This document shows, piece by piece, positions 17,074 through 26,464 of a stretch of 64,000 nucleotides of DNA. Origin of the DNA: CAVWQV01 sp963757115 (GTDB lineage Bacteria; Pseudomonadota; Alphaproteobacteria; Acetobacterales; Acetobacteraceae); NCBI GenBank assembly GCA_963757115.1, contig CAVWQV010000018.1:121326-185325 (forward strand), in the 5' to 3' direction. Position 1 is the first letter of the stretch. Every line of letters begins with the position of its first letter. The notes below the pieces were generated by a model, which was not told where the DNA came from, searched no databases, and saw only the letters and a program-made list of their open reading frames with translations. A program made the position numbers and the translations under genes.

Positions 17074-19731
17074 TTACGCGCGGAGGACGAAATTGACGAT
17101 TCGGTTCGGAACATGGATGCGTTTGGCGACGACCCTGCCTTCCAGCAGACGGGCCACGTTCGTCTCGGCCGCAGCTGCGGCAAGCACCAGGGCGGGTTCG
17201 CTGTCTGGAGCCGTCGCGATGGTGCCACGCAATTTGCCGTCTACTTGCACCGCAATTGTTACGGTTTCCGCGGCCAGCAGGCCAGCCTCCGGTTCGGGCC
17301 AGGGGAGTTCGGCCACCAGCGGCTCGTCGTCGGGCGCGAGCACCGCGTGAAGCGTTTCGGCCAAATGCGGGATCAACGGCGCGACGAGGCGCACCAGGAC
17401 CAGCGCGGCCTCGCCCCTCGCCCAGGCGAGGCCGGGGTCGTGTGTTCCGGTGCGGTCCGTGTCCGCGATTGCGTTCGCGAATTCGTGCAGCCGGGCGACC
17501 GCGATGTTGAAGCCGAACGTCTCCAACGCCTCGGTCACCGCCGCAATCGTGCGGTGGGTCACGCGCCGGAGCGCGCGCGAAGGAGGCGAGAGCTCCGGCT
17601 CCGGGGAGGTCTGGAACGCCCGCGCGTCCTCCGCCAGCCCGGCGCCAAGACGATACAGGCGCTGAACAAAGCGGGATGCTCCCGCGACGCCCGCCTCTGT
17701 CCACTCCATATCCCGCTCGGGCGGGTTGTCGGCCAGCACGAACCACCGTGTCGTGTCCGCCCCGTATAAGGAAATGATTGCACCGGGATCGACCGTATTA
17801 CGGTGCGACTTGGACATTTTCTCCACTCGGCCGATCGTCACCGGCGCGCCGGTGACGCGCTGCACCGCCGTCCCGTCTTCCCGGCGCTCGACCTCGTCAG
17901 GATACAGCCAGCGTCCCTCTACGTCGCGGTAACTCTCGTGAGTGACCATGCCTTGCGTGAACAGGCCGGCGAACGGCTCGCCAACGGTGATCTGCCCGGT
18001 GTCGCGGATCGCGCGGGTGAAGAAGCGGGCGTAGAGCAGGTGCAAGATCGCGTGCTCAATTCCGCCGATGTACTGGTCGACCGGCATCCAGTGATCCACG
18101 GCGGCTCGTGCCAGCGGCGCGGGGGCGTTTGGGCTGCAGAACCTGGCGAAATACCACGCGCTGTCGACGAACGTGTCGAGCGTATCGGTCTCGCGCTGCC
18201 CCGCAGCGCCGCAACGTGGACACGTAACGAACTTCCAGCTCGGATGCCGATCGAGGGGGTTGCCGGGGCCGTCAAACGTGACGTCCTCCGGTAGTTTCAC
18301 CGGCAACTGTTCCTTCGGAACCGGAACCACGCCGCACGCCGCGCAATGGATCACCGGGATCGGGCAGCCCCAATATCGCTGCCGGCTCACGCCCCAGTCG
18401 CGCAGCCGCCAGTTCACGATGCCGGTCCCGGCACCCAGCCGCTCGAGTTCCGCGACCGCGGCGTGCTTCGCAGTTTGTGTGTCGAGGCCGTCGAGGAAGT
18501 CCGAGCGGAATACCGTTCCCGGTCCGACATAAGCTTCGTCGCCGATGGCAAACCGCACCGGATCGGCACCGGGAGGCAACACCACGGGCGGCACGGGCAA
18601 GCCGTATTTGCGCGCGAAATCGAGGTCGCGCTGGTCATGCGCCGGACAGCCGAAGATCGCGCCGGTGCCGTACTCCATCAACACGAAGTTGGCGATCCAT
18701 ACCGGGAACGTGGCGCCGGGCAAGAACGGGTGGCGCACGCGCAGCCCGGTGTCGTAGCCACGCTTCTCGGCCGCTTCGATCACCGCCTCGCTGGTACCCA
18801 TGCGGCGGCATTCGGCAACGAAATCGGCCGCCCGCCCGTCGCGCGCGGCGACCTGGGCAGCGAGCGGGTGCTCGGGCGCGACGGCCAGGAACGACATGCC
18901 GAACAAAGTGTCGGGCCGCGTTGTGTAGACCTCGACGGAGCCGATCCAGTCATCGCTGTCCGGGTCCGCTTCGGGCTGATCGAGCGCAAACCGCAGCCTC
19001 GCTCCCTCGCTGCGGCCGATCCACTTGGCTTGCATGGTGCGCACCCGCTCGGGCCAGCGGTCGAGCGTGTCGAGGGAGGCGAGCAGTTCGGGTGCATAGT
19101 CCGTGATGCGCAGGAACCACTGCCGAAGCAGCTTTTTCTCGATCGGCGCGCCGGAACGCCAGCCCTTGCCGTCGATGACTTGCTCGTTGGCGAGCACGGT
19201 GCCGTCCACCGGATCCCAGTTGACCCAGCTTTCGCGGCGTTCGGCAAGGCCGGCGCGCAGTAAATCAAGAAACAGCGCCTGCTGCTGGCCGTAATAGGCC
19301 GGCTCGCACGTGGCGAACTCGCGCGACCAGTCGAGCGAGAAGCCCATCCGCTGCAGTTCGGCGCGCATGGCCGCGATGTTGTCGAAGGTCCAGGCGGCCG
19401 GGTGCACGCCCCGCTCCCGGGCCGCGTTCTCTGCAGGCAGCCCAAACGCGTCCCACCCCATCGGGTGCAGCACCGAGAAACCCCTGGCCCGCTTATAGCG
19501 CGCCACCACATCGCCAAGGGTGTAGTTGCGCACATGGCCCATGTGCACTTTGCCGCTTGGGTAGGGGAACATCTCCAGCACGTAGTACTTCGGCTTGCCG
19601 TCCGTCGGCGCGTCCGCCACGCGAAAGCAGCCACGCGCCTCCCATTCCCGCTGCCAACGCGGCTCGGCCGTCCGGAAATCATAGCGCGCGGCTTCGGCGG
19701 TCCGATCGCTGGAACTGTCAGGCACTGGCAC
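17074..19731 (-). CDS. leuS: Leucyl-tRNA synthetase
   Basis: Class I synthetase of 885 residues, full length. The HIGH-type motif is in MFPYPSGKVHMGHVRNYT and the KMSKS loop is EKMSKSHRNTVDP. The zinc-like insert has CAACGVV and CPRCGAAG. The editing (CP1) domain lies between, with VEVYTTRPDTLFG. C-terminal anticodon domain ends VPNRIVNFVLRA. The gene has no frameshift, which shows that the indels in the window are sparse and not everywhere. Confidence 0.97.
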   Translation of the reverse strand: MPVPDSSSDRTAEAARYDFRTAEPRWQREWEARGCFRVADAPTDGKPKYYVLEMFPYPSGKVHMGHVRNYTLGDVVARYKRARGFSVLHPMGWDAFGLPAENAARERGVHPAAWTFDNIAAMRAELQRMGFSLDWSREFATCEPAYYGQQQALFLDLLRAGLAERRESWVNWDPVDGTVLANEQVIDGKGWRSGAPIEKKLLRQWFLRITDYAPELLASLDTLDRWPERVRTMQAKWIGRSEGARLRFALDQPEADPDSDDWIGSVEVYTTRPDTLFGMSFLAVAPEHPLAAQVAARDGRAADFVAECRRMGTSEAVIEAAEKRGYDTGLRVRHPFLPGATFPVWIANFVLMEYGTGAIFGCPAHDQRDLDFARKYGLPVPPVVLPPGADPVRFAIGDEAYVGPGTVFRSDFLDGLDTQTAKHAAVAELERLGAGTGIVNWRLRDWGVSRQRYWGCPIPVIHCAACGVVPVPKEQLPVKLPEDVTFDGPGNPLDRHPSWKFVTCPRCGAAGQRETDTLDTFVDSAWYFARFCSPNAPAPLARAAVDHWMPVDQYIGGIEHAILHLLYARFFTRAIRDTGQITVGEPFAGLFTQGMVTHESYRDVEGRWLYPDEVERREDGTAVQRVTGAPVTIGRVEKMSKSHRNTVDPGAIISLYGADTTRWFVLADNPPERDMEWTEAGVAGASRFVQRLYRLGAGLAEDARAFQTSPEPELSPPSRALRRVTHRTIAAVTEALETFGFNIAVARLHEFANAIADTDRTGTHDPGLAWARGEAALVLVRLVAPLIPHLAETLHAVLAPDDEPLVAELPWPEPEAGLLAAETVTIAVQVDGKLRGTIATAPDSEPALVLAAAAAETNVARLLEGRVVAKRIHVPNRIVNFVLRA

Positions 19732-19846
19732 GCATCGCTCTGTACTCGGGGTTCAACGTATCTATCGGTCACTCTCCGGTTGCCGGCAACGCCCATTGCG
19801 CGTTGCCGCACGCTCCCTCAGACAAGCGAAGCTTGGCGTGGCAGCC

Positions 19847-20410
19847 CTAGCTGGCCGCCGACTGCGCGCGCAGCTCCCGGGCGCGCGCCAGCACCTTGTT
19901 CTCGATCTCGCCCACGGTTTCCGCGCTCACCGGAGCGTCCACCCACGCGTTGCCCTGCTGAACTTGGCGGAAGATCGAGACGCGGACGGCATCGGCGCGC
20001 AACTGCCGCCCTAAAATGTAGGCGGTCGCTTTGAAGCGCTCTCCGGAGGCGGCCGGAGGCTGATACCAGTCGGTGATGATCACGCCCCCGAACGGGTCGG
20101 CCGAAGCGAGCGGCATGAAGGAGAGCGTATCTAAGGCGCCCCGCCACAGGTAGGCATTGACGCCGAGCGCGGTTCCCTCCTCGCGGGTACCCCCGGCTCC
20201 CTTACCGGCCCCGAGCACCAAACCCTGTTCGCTGAACAGCCTTCCCTGCGCGCCCCCTCGCGCGTCGTCGTTGGTGGGTGCGGATTTAACCTGATCATTG
20301 CCGGCCGCCTCCGCACTCGGCTTCGGCGCGGCAAAGTCGCCGCCACACGCCGACAGCCCCGAGATAAGCAGGGCGGCGGCGGGCGACAGGGCAAGCAGTC
20401 GGGCGCGCAT
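19847..20410 (-). CDS. DUF3576 lipoprotein
   Basis: A 187-residue predicted lipoprotein with signal MRARLLALSPAAALLISGLSAC and lipobox Cys22. The body (GVNAYLWRGALDTLSFMPLASADPFGG, then DWYQPP) is the DUF3576 pattern found next to leuS throughout alphaproteobacteria. The ATG at 20410 is chosen because it places the signal peptide at the N-terminus. Function is unknown; its constant place in the leuS-lptE-holA group suggests an outer-membrane role. Confidence 0.88.
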   Translation of the reverse strand: MRARLLALSPAAALLISGLSACGGDFAAPKPSAEAAGNDQVKSAPTNDDARGGAQGRLFSEQGLVLGAGKGAGGTREEGTALGVNAYLWRGALDTLSFMPLASADPFGGVIITDWYQPPAASGERFKATAYILGRQLRADAVRVSIFRQVQQGNAWVDAPVSAETVGEIENKVLARARELRAQSAAS

Positions 20411-20556
20411 CGAAACCCTCAGGCAATGGTGACAGTCGGGGGTCTCTGTAGCGGTCCAGCCTCGGGCCGCCAAGCGGGCCGCAGCACGGGGCGTTAACCT
20501 CGTCATGCCAGAATGGGAGCCAAGCCAGGCGGCAACCCGCCACGAAGGATTTGTCG

Positions 20557-22299
20557 ATGCCGACCGGACCTGCTCGACCCGCACGGCCCAACCTCGCGGA
20601 CCTCAATGACCGCTTCGTCGCCTTTGCGTTCGCTGGGGCAGACATGGTGGCGGAATCGGATCTGGACGGCACGCTCACTTATGCCGCGGGTGCATTTCCC
20701 AGCAAGTTCGGGCGGCCTTCGGACAGTTTCATCGGGCAGTCTCTGCGGGACCTCGTCGCACCGGTCGATCACGAGGCGCTCGACGCGGCCCTGGCTCTTC
20801 TGATTGAGCGGGGCCGCTTACCCCCGTTCGTCATCCGCTTGGCCGATCCCGGCCGAAGCTGTCTGTCGCTCGCCGGCATCAGCCTGCCCTCGCCCGACCG
20901 CACGCGCCTTTGCCTCACATTCGCGCGCCCTCCCGCCCCCGCCAGTGCCGTGCTGCGGGTAGACACGAGGCAGAGCCTGGCGCGGGCGGCGGAAGCGCGG
21001 ATGCGTGGAGGCACGCCGTGTGATCTTGGCTTGCTCGAGATCGTCGGCGAAGGCATGGCCGCCCACTCCGCCGGCGACGCGATCGGCCAGGCGTTGGAGA
21101 AGGTGGCCTCCGGCGCGGTCGCAAGCGAGCTTGCCCCCGGGCGGTTCGGCCTGCTCGGCAACGGCGGCACCGAGACCGACCTACTGTCGGTGGCGAGCCT
21201 GCTCGAATCCACACTGCAAAGCCAGGGCCTGTGTGTCGGTGTCACCGCGCGGCATGTGCCGCTAGGGGCTGACGCCCTGACCCCGACCCAGGCGGCGCGG
21301 GCGCTCCGGCAGGCTTTGAACGCGTTCGCTTGCGACGGATCGCGCGGGCTCACGGCGGCCGGGCTGGCGAATGGGCTCGCCGGCTACATGCGACAAGCGG
21401 AAAGGCGGGCGGGCGCCCTCCGACGCGCCATCCAGGACGGGCAGTTCGGCCTGATGTTCCAGCCGATCGTGAGCCTGGCGGACGGGGCCACCCATCACTA
21501 CGAGGCGCTGATCCGCCCGAGGCCGATCGTCGACTGTCCGCTCGCCGGCCCGCAGGAGTTTGTCATGCTGGTCGAGGCGCTCGGCCTTGCCGGCGAGCTC
21601 GATCTCGCGGTCGCCAGGCTGGCCTGCGACGCAGCCGCCCAGAGGGGTGTCTCTGTGGCGTTCAACGTGTCCGGTCAGTCCGTGCAGGACGAGGCCTGCG
21701 TGGAAGGCCTGGTCGACCTACTTCGCGGGCATCGGGCCCGCGACCTTGGCCTGGTCTTGGTCGAGATGACGGAAACCGCGGAAATCGAAGATCTCCGGCA
21801 AGCGTCGCAGACCGCGGACGCGCTGCGCTCTCTCAACGTGCCCTTCTGCCTCGACGATTTCGGCGCGGGCGCCGCCGATGTACGGCTGCTCCGCGCACTG
21901 ACCGCCGATATCGTCAAACTCGACGGATCCTATGTTCCAGGGATCGCATCCGGCGGGCGGGAGCGTGCCTTTGTCGCGGGGATGGTCGAGATCGCCCGTG
22001 CGGGAGGTGCTGCGTTGGTCGCCGAGCGGATCGAAACGGCGGCGGAGGCGGACGCCGTTCGCGCGCTCGGAGTAAAGTACGGCCAAGGCTGGCTGTTCGG
22101 CCGGCCGAAGTCCGAGCTTGGGACGCACCGTGCCGCCTCGCCAGCGTCCAAACTCAAGTTGGGTAAGCGCGTCGGAGCCACGGAGGTGGGGCTGACCGCG
22201 TACCGGCCTGAGCGAGGGTTCGACCGGTCCGGCTTCGGTCGACCCAGCCACGGACTGGTAGCGGCGGACGGATTTGAACCGCCGACCAAGGGATTATGA
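20557..22299 (+). CDS. EAL-domain cyclic-di-GMP phosphodiesterase-like protein
   Basis: The N-terminal 130 residues look PAS-like (GADMVAESDLDGTLTYAAG), a middle region resembles a degenerate GGDEF domain, and the last third is an EAL domain. Catalytic features are kept: YEALIR (EAL), FNVSGQSVQD, VEMTETAEIED, CLDDFGAG, IVKLDG, AERIETAAEA and YGQGWLFGRP, so cyclic-di-GMP hydrolysis is plausible. ATG 20557 has an AAGGA site. The frame runs past the expected end into the antisense of tRNA-Met. One base fewer in the GGGG run at 22188-22191 would put a TGA at about 22193, after ATEVG, which is a natural end for these proteins. The annotated 3' end is therefore doubtful. Confidence 0.85.
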   Translation: MPTGPARPARPNLADLNDRFVAFAFAGADMVAESDLDGTLTYAAGAFPSKFGRPSDSFIGQSLRDLVAPVDHEALDAALALLIERGRLPPFVIRLADPGRSCLSLAGISLPSPDRTRLCLTFARPPAPASAVLRVDTRQSLARAAEARMRGGTPCDLGLLEIVGEGMAAHSAGDAIGQALEKVASGAVASELAPGRFGLLGNGGTETDLLSVASLLESTLQSQGLCVGVTARHVPLGADALTPTQAARALRQALNAFACDGSRGLTAAGLANGLAGYMRQAERRAGALRRAIQDGQFGLMFQPIVSLADGATHHYEALIRPRPIVDCPLAGPQEFVMLVEALGLAGELDLAVARLACDAAAQRGVSVAFNVSGQSVQDEACVEGLVDLLRGHRARDLGLVLVEMTETAEIEDLRQASQTADALRSLNVPFCLDDFGAGAADVRLLRALTADIVKLDGSYVPGIASGGRERAFVAGMVEIARAGGAALVAERIETAAEADAVRALGVKYGQGWLFGRPKSELGTHRAASPASKLKLGKRVGATEVGLTAYRPERGFDRSGFGRPSHGLVAADGFEPPTKGL

Positions 22300-22330
22300 T
22301 TCCCCTGCTCTACCGCTGAGCTACGCCGCC
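22256..22330 (-). tRNA. tRNA-Met (anticodon CAU, elongator type)
   Basis: On the minus strand the 75-base gene folds as a full cloverleaf. The acceptor GGCGGCG pairs with CGCCGCT (one G-U), the D arm is GCTC...GAGC, the anticodon stem is GGGGA/TCCCT around loop ATCATAA with anticodon CAT, and the T arm is GGCGG TTCAAAT CCGTC. The CCA is encoded. The absence of initiator features (three G-C pairs in the anticodon stem plus an unpaired 1-72) points to elongator Met. A lysidine-modified tRNA-Ile2 also has CAT and is not excluded. Confidence 0.93.
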
Positions 22331-22374
22331 ATGGCCCGAGGCAGCGGGGAAATACCCGTCCGGGATGGCGAGCG

Positions 22375-23473
22375 TCAACCGGGCGCCCCGTCCGCCTCCG
22401 CCTGCGGCTCGGACGCGATCCACCCACCCCCGAGCACGCGCGTTCCGTCATAGAAGACGCATGCCTGCCCCGGGGCCGCCAGCGCCGCCTGCTCAAGGCG
22501 TACGCTCAGCCGCTCGTCCGCCGCCTCGCGGATAGTCGCCGGTTGGGGGGCTTCGCGGGCGCGGAGCTTCACCATGCACCGCTGTTCCTCCACCGGTGCC
22601 GGTGCCAGCCAGTTCACCGCCCGCACCGCGACGTCCTGCGATCCCGACGAGCGAGGTCCGACGATCACGCGCCGACGGCGCGCGTCCAGTCCCACCACGA
22701 CCTGTCGCTGGCCGTCGACCATCGTCGCGTCGCCCAGCCGCTTGGCCTGCCCGATGGTGTAGCGCGCGATTCCGTCATGACCGCCGAGCCTCCGCCCGTC
22801 AGCGTCGACGATCTCGCCCGGCTGCGTCGCATCGGGCCGCAGCCGGCGCGACCAGCGCGGCATAGCCGCCCGCCGGTACAAAGCAGATGTCCTGGCTGTC
22901 GGCCTTCTCCGCCACCGGCACGCCAAGCCGCGCGGCGGCACGACGCACGGCATTCTTGTCCGGCATGTCGCCCAGCGGGAACAGGGACAAGGCAAGTTCG
23001 GCCCGCGTCGTCGCGAACAGGAACCAGCTCTGGTCTCGCGCGGGGTCGGCCGCAGTGTGCAACTCGGGGCCGCTCGTGCCATCGCGGCGCCGAACATAGT
23101 GGCCGGTGGCCAATCGTTCGGCGCCGAGGCTCCGCGCGAGTGTCACCAGCTCGGGAAATTTGACCGACTGATTGCATTGCACGCACGGGACGGGCGTCTC
23201 GCCGGCGGCGTAGCTGTCCGCGAACGGGCCGATCACCGCGGCGCGAAACCGCGCCTCGGCATCGATGACGTAATGCGGGATGCCGAGATGATCGGCAACG
23301 CGGCGGGCATCGTGGATGTCCTGCCCAGCGCAGCACGCGCCACGCCGCCCGGTTGCCGCCCCGTGATCGTAGAGCTGCAGGGTCACGCCGATCACCTCGT
23401 GGCCTTCCTCCCTGAGGAGGGCGGCGACCGTGCTACTGTCCACGCCGCCGGACATGGCGACGACGATGCGCAT
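22375..23473 (-). CDS. mnmA: tRNA-specific 2-thiouridylase MnmA, one-base frameshift
   Basis: Thiolates U34 of tRNA-Lys, -Glu and -Gln. The start MRIVVAMSGGVDSSTVAALL carries the PP-loop; CVQCNQSVKF contains the catalytic cysteine. The frame is lost near 22848 after GGYAALVA and resumes as RLRPDATQPGEIVDADGRRLGG with HDGIARYTIGQAKRLG and a C-terminal beta domain ending at 22375. One extra C in GCGCCGGC explains it; corrected length is about 365 residues, the family norm. It sits one base after a 2Fe-2S ferredoxin gene and downstream of two cysteine desulfurases, which makes a sulfur-relay cluster. Confidence 0.9.
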
Positions 23474-23474
23474 C

Positions 23475-23808
23475 TTACCCGTTCAGCATGTTGCGGCTGC
23501 CCGCGGGAAGGCGAACGACGAGCCCGTCCAGCGCCTCGGTGATGACGATTTGGCAGCCGAGCCGCGACGTCCGCTCCAGCCCGAAGGCGAGGTCGAGCAT
23601 GTCTTCCTCGTCCTCCGTGGGCTCCGCCAGCCGCCCGAACCATTTTGGGTCCACGATGACATGGCATGTCGAGCAGGCTAGCGATCCCTCGCACGCTCCC
23701 TCGATGTCGATGCCGTGCTTGTGCGCGACCTCGAGAACGGACAAGCCGAGGGGTGCGTCGACCTCGCGGCGCGAGCCGTCGCGCTCGATGAAAGATCATG
23801 TGCGGCAT
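23475..23808 (-). CDS. fdx: 2Fe-2S ferredoxin (ISC type), one-base frameshift near the N-terminus
   Basis: Adrenodoxin-like ferredoxin that supplies electrons for Fe-S assembly or related reactions. Cluster ligands are seen in GACEGSLACSTCHV (C-x5-C-x2-C) and LGCQIV. The N-terminus MPHMIF starts at 23808 in one frame and continues in the next as IERDGSRREVDAPLGLSVLEVAHK; an extra T in TTTC near 23794 would explain the shift. Corrected length is about 110 residues, the family norm. An 89-residue reading from an internal start would miss the first beta strands. Confidence 0.87.
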
Positions 23809-23822
23809 CGGGAAGGCTTTCG

Positions 23823-24992
23823 TCAGGCGTGGGCGGGGTGCGAGGCCTCCGTGTGCGCGGCCGCGAACGCCGCCGCCGCTCGGTCGATCTCGGCCGGGGA
23901 GGTAAAGCGTCCGATCCCCACGCGCAAGGTTCGCGCTGCCTCGGTGTCCGGCAGCCCGAGCGCCCGCAGCACGTAAGATGGCTCGATGGCGGCCGACGAG
24001 CAGGCCGACCCCGTGGACACGCACACCTCTGGTGCCCGCGCCATCAATTCGGCCGCGGTAGCTCCCGGAAAAGTCAGATTGAGATTGCCCGGCACCCGCG
24101 CCCGCATCGAGCCGTTCACACGAATGCCCGGGATCGAGGCCTCGAGTTGTGCAAGCAGGCGGTCGCGTAAGGTGCCGAGGCGTCGGCGTTCCGTCGGCAG
24201 CTCCGCCGCCGCGATCCGGCATGCGGCACCTAGTCCGACTACCAGGGGCGTTGGCAGCGTTCCCGCGCGGAGCCCACGCTCCTGCCCGCCGCCCGAGAAC
24301 AGCGGGTCGACCCGGACGCGGGGGCGTCGGCGGACGAAGAGTGCCCCGACACCCTTCGGCCCGTACAGCTTGTGACCGCTGAGCGAAAGAAGGTCGACGC
24401 CCCAGCCGCTCGCGTCCACGGCAATCTTGCCGGCGGCCTGTGCCGCGTCCGTGTGGAACAGCGCGCCGGCAGCGCGCGCGATCGCCGCCAGCTCCCCGAT
24501 GTCCTGCACCGTGCCGATCTCGTTATTCACCGCCATCACGCTGACCAGCACCGTGGGCGTAGCAAGCGCAGCCCGGAGCCGGTCAGGATCGACCAGGCCG
24601 TCGCGCTCCACCGGGAGGAACACCGGCTCGAAGCCTTCGGCCGCTAGGTCCGTCACGGAAGCGAGGACGCATTTGTGCTCGGTCGCCACCGTCACCACGC
24701 GCCGACGTCCCTGGCCGGCGCTGAATGCTGCGCGGCGCGCTGCGCCCTTGATTGCGATGTTGTTGCTTTCGGTGGCCCCCGAGGTGAACACGATTTCGCG
24801 GGGCTCGGCCCCGACCAGGTCGGCGACCGACGCGCGCGCCGCTTCGATAGCCGCCTCGGCCTCCTGGCCCATCGCGTGCTCAGCGCTATGCGGATTGCCG
24901 TAGCTTTCGGTGAAGAACGGCAGCATCTCCGCAAGCACCCGAGGGTCGCAGCGCGTGGTCGCCTGGTTGTCGAGATAGATCAGGTCCGTCAT
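23823..24992 (-). CDS. Cysteine desulfurase, IscS/NifS type (first copy)
   Basis: PLP enzyme that removes sulfur from cysteine and passes it as persulfide to Fe-S or tRNA thiolation acceptors. It starts MTDLIYLDNQATT and is 389 residues. The PLP lysine lies in SLSGHKLYGPKGVG and the active cysteine loop is STGSACSSAAIEPS. An ATG at 25004 would add 4 residues. It sits between the second desulfurase and fdx. The position next to fdx and mnmA suggests it feeds both Fe-S assembly and 2-thiouridine formation. No IscU or IscA gene is seen in the window. Confidence 0.92.
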   Translation of the reverse strand: MTDLIYLDNQATTRCDPRVLAEMLPFFTESYGNPHSAEHAMGQEAEAAIEAARASVADLVGAEPREIVFTSGATESNNIAIKGAARRAAFSAGQGRRRVVTVATEHKCVLASVTDLAAEGFEPVFLPVERDGLVDPDRLRAALATPTVLVSVMAVNNEIGTVQDIGELAAIARAAGALFHTDAAQAAGKIAVDASGWGVDLLSLSGHKLYGPKGVGALFVRRRPRVRVDPLFSGGGQERGLRAGTLPTPLVVGLGAACRIAAAELPTERRRLGTLRDRLLAQLEASIPGIRVNGSMRARVPGNLNLTFPGATAAELMARAPEVCVSTGSACSSAAIEPSYVLRALGLPDTEAARTLRVGIGRFTSPAEIDRAAAAFAAAHTEASHPAHA

Positions 24993-25010
24993 GACGCCGA
25001 CCATGTAGGC

Positions 25011-26108
25011 TCACGCTGCGGCGGTTGCGAGCGCGCCCTTGAGCTGGACGGCCATGCGGCCATACGCATCGGTGAAGGCCTCCACTTCTTTTGACGTCGC
25101 GTTCCACGGCAGCGATACCCGGATCGCCTGTCCGGCCAGTGGACCGAGGCCCATGGCTGCCAGCACATGGCTCGCGGCGATCTTGCCGGAGCTGCAAGCA
25201 GCTCCGGCGCTCACCGCGTAGCCGGCTAGGTCGAGCGCGATCACCTGGGCATCCGATCTGACGCCGGGCAATGCCAGGCAGCTCGTGTTGGGCAAGCGAG
25301 CGGCCCCGCCGCCGCACACGACCGCCCCGTGTGCCGCTGCCATCCGTTCCAGCCGGTCGCGCAATGGCCGGAGGTGCTCGGCGTCGGTGGCCGCAGCGGC
25401 CGCGGCGGCGAACCCCGCGATGGCCGGCACTGAGGGGGTTCCGCCGCGTCGGCCCCGCTCCTGCCCGCCACCACGCACGAGCGGCTCGATCGACGAAAGT
25501 GCGGGCGTGAGCAGCAAAGCTCCCGCTCCCGCCGGTCCCCCAAGTTTATGGGAAGAAACGGCCAAGCTGTCCGCCCCGAGCGCCGCAAATTGGAGCGGAA
25601 TGCGCCCGGCCGCTTGCGCTGCATCCACATGCAGCAGCGCCCCGTATTGCCGGCATATTGAAGCTGCGGCGCCGACCGGCTGGATGGTGCCCGTCTCGTT
25701 GTTAGCCAGCATGAGGCAGACGAGCGTGGGAGGCCCGCTGGCCAACAGCGAGGCCAATTCCTCGAGATCAGCGACGCCGTCCCGGTCCACAGGCAAGGTG
25801 ACCCCTTCGGGTGCAGCCGAGCGGATCGCGTCGTGTTCGGTTGCGCCCACGATGATCCTGCGTCCCTGGCTGAGACCATGCACGGCGAGCGCGTCGGCCT
25901 CCGTACCACCCGCCGTAAGCACGAGGTCCTCCGGCCGTGCCCCGAAGCGCCGCGCCAGCGCCTCCCGGGCAGCCTCGAGCGTCGCACGCGCGTGCCGGCC
26001 GGCGCCGTGCACCGAGGAGGGATTGCCCGTGACCTCAAGACCAGCAAGCAGGGCGGACCGTGCTTGCGGACGGAGCGGTTCGGTGGCGTTGGCGTCGAGA
26101 TAGATCAT
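25011..26108 (-). CDS. Cysteine desulfurase-like class V aminotransferase (second copy)
   Basis: Paralogue of the downstream IscS-type gene, 365 residues from ATG 26108 (MIYLDANATEPLRP); ATG 26126 would add six residues. PLP lysine is in AVSSHKLGGPAGAG and the active loop is SAGAACSSGKIAAS. Cofactor histidine GATEHDAIRS is present. It is about 30 residues shorter in total and more divergent than its neighbour, so it may have a different acceptor. The two genes are 6-18 bases apart and are co-transcribed. Confidence 0.9.
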   Translation of the reverse strand: MIYLDANATEPLRPQARSALLAGLEVTGNPSSVHGAGRHARATLEAAREALARRFGARPEDLVLTAGGTEADALAVHGLSQGRRIIVGATEHDAIRSAAPEGVTLPVDRDGVADLEELASLLASGPPTLVCLMLANNETGTIQPVGAAASICRQYGALLHVDAAQAAGRIPLQFAALGADSLAVSSHKLGGPAGAGALLLTPALSSIEPLVRGGGQERGRRGGTPSVPAIAGFAAAAAAATDAEHLRPLRDRLERMAAAHGAVVCGGGAARLPNTSCLALPGVRSDAQVIALDLAGYAVSAGAACSSGKIAASHVLAAMGLGPLAGQAIRVSLPWNATSKEVEAFTDAYGRMAVQLKGALATAAA

Positions 26109-26349
26109 TGTCTCGCCAACCCGCACAAAAACATGAAAGCCATGCGACGAATAAGTTATGGCCCCGTGCGGGAAGTCATATAGTGTCAGAAATACGGTCG
26201 CGAAGAGCCGAACATAGGTAAACTGTCGGCGGGTGGCATCGTTATAGCCATATCCGACGGAGAGGAGACCGACTAGGGAGCATGGTCGCCGGCTGGGCCG
26301 CCACGGTTTGGACGGTTTGCCCCTACTGAATGTTGTGACTTCGAGATGG

Positions 26350-26372
26350 CCGCCTGCTTGCGAAGCGGGCGG
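26350..26372 (+). terminator. Strong hairpin in a 0.34-kb gene-free gap
   Basis: CCGCCTGCTT and AAGCGGGCGG form a 10-base-pair stem (one G-U) with a GCG loop, followed by TTGTTGTTG on the plus strand. It resembles an intrinsic terminator, but no plus-strand gene precedes it. The rest of the gap from 26109 to 26464 holds no gene I recognise. It must contain the promoters of the divergent desulfurase and hydrolase genes and could encode a small RNA ending at this hairpin. Confidence 0.45.
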
Positions 26373-26464
26373 TTGTTGTTGATGCAGGTCGCCGGCTGCC
26401 GGGCTTCTCGAGCCTTGAGGCAGGCCTAGGCTGGCCGCTATGGGAAAACGGGTTTCGGAGCATC

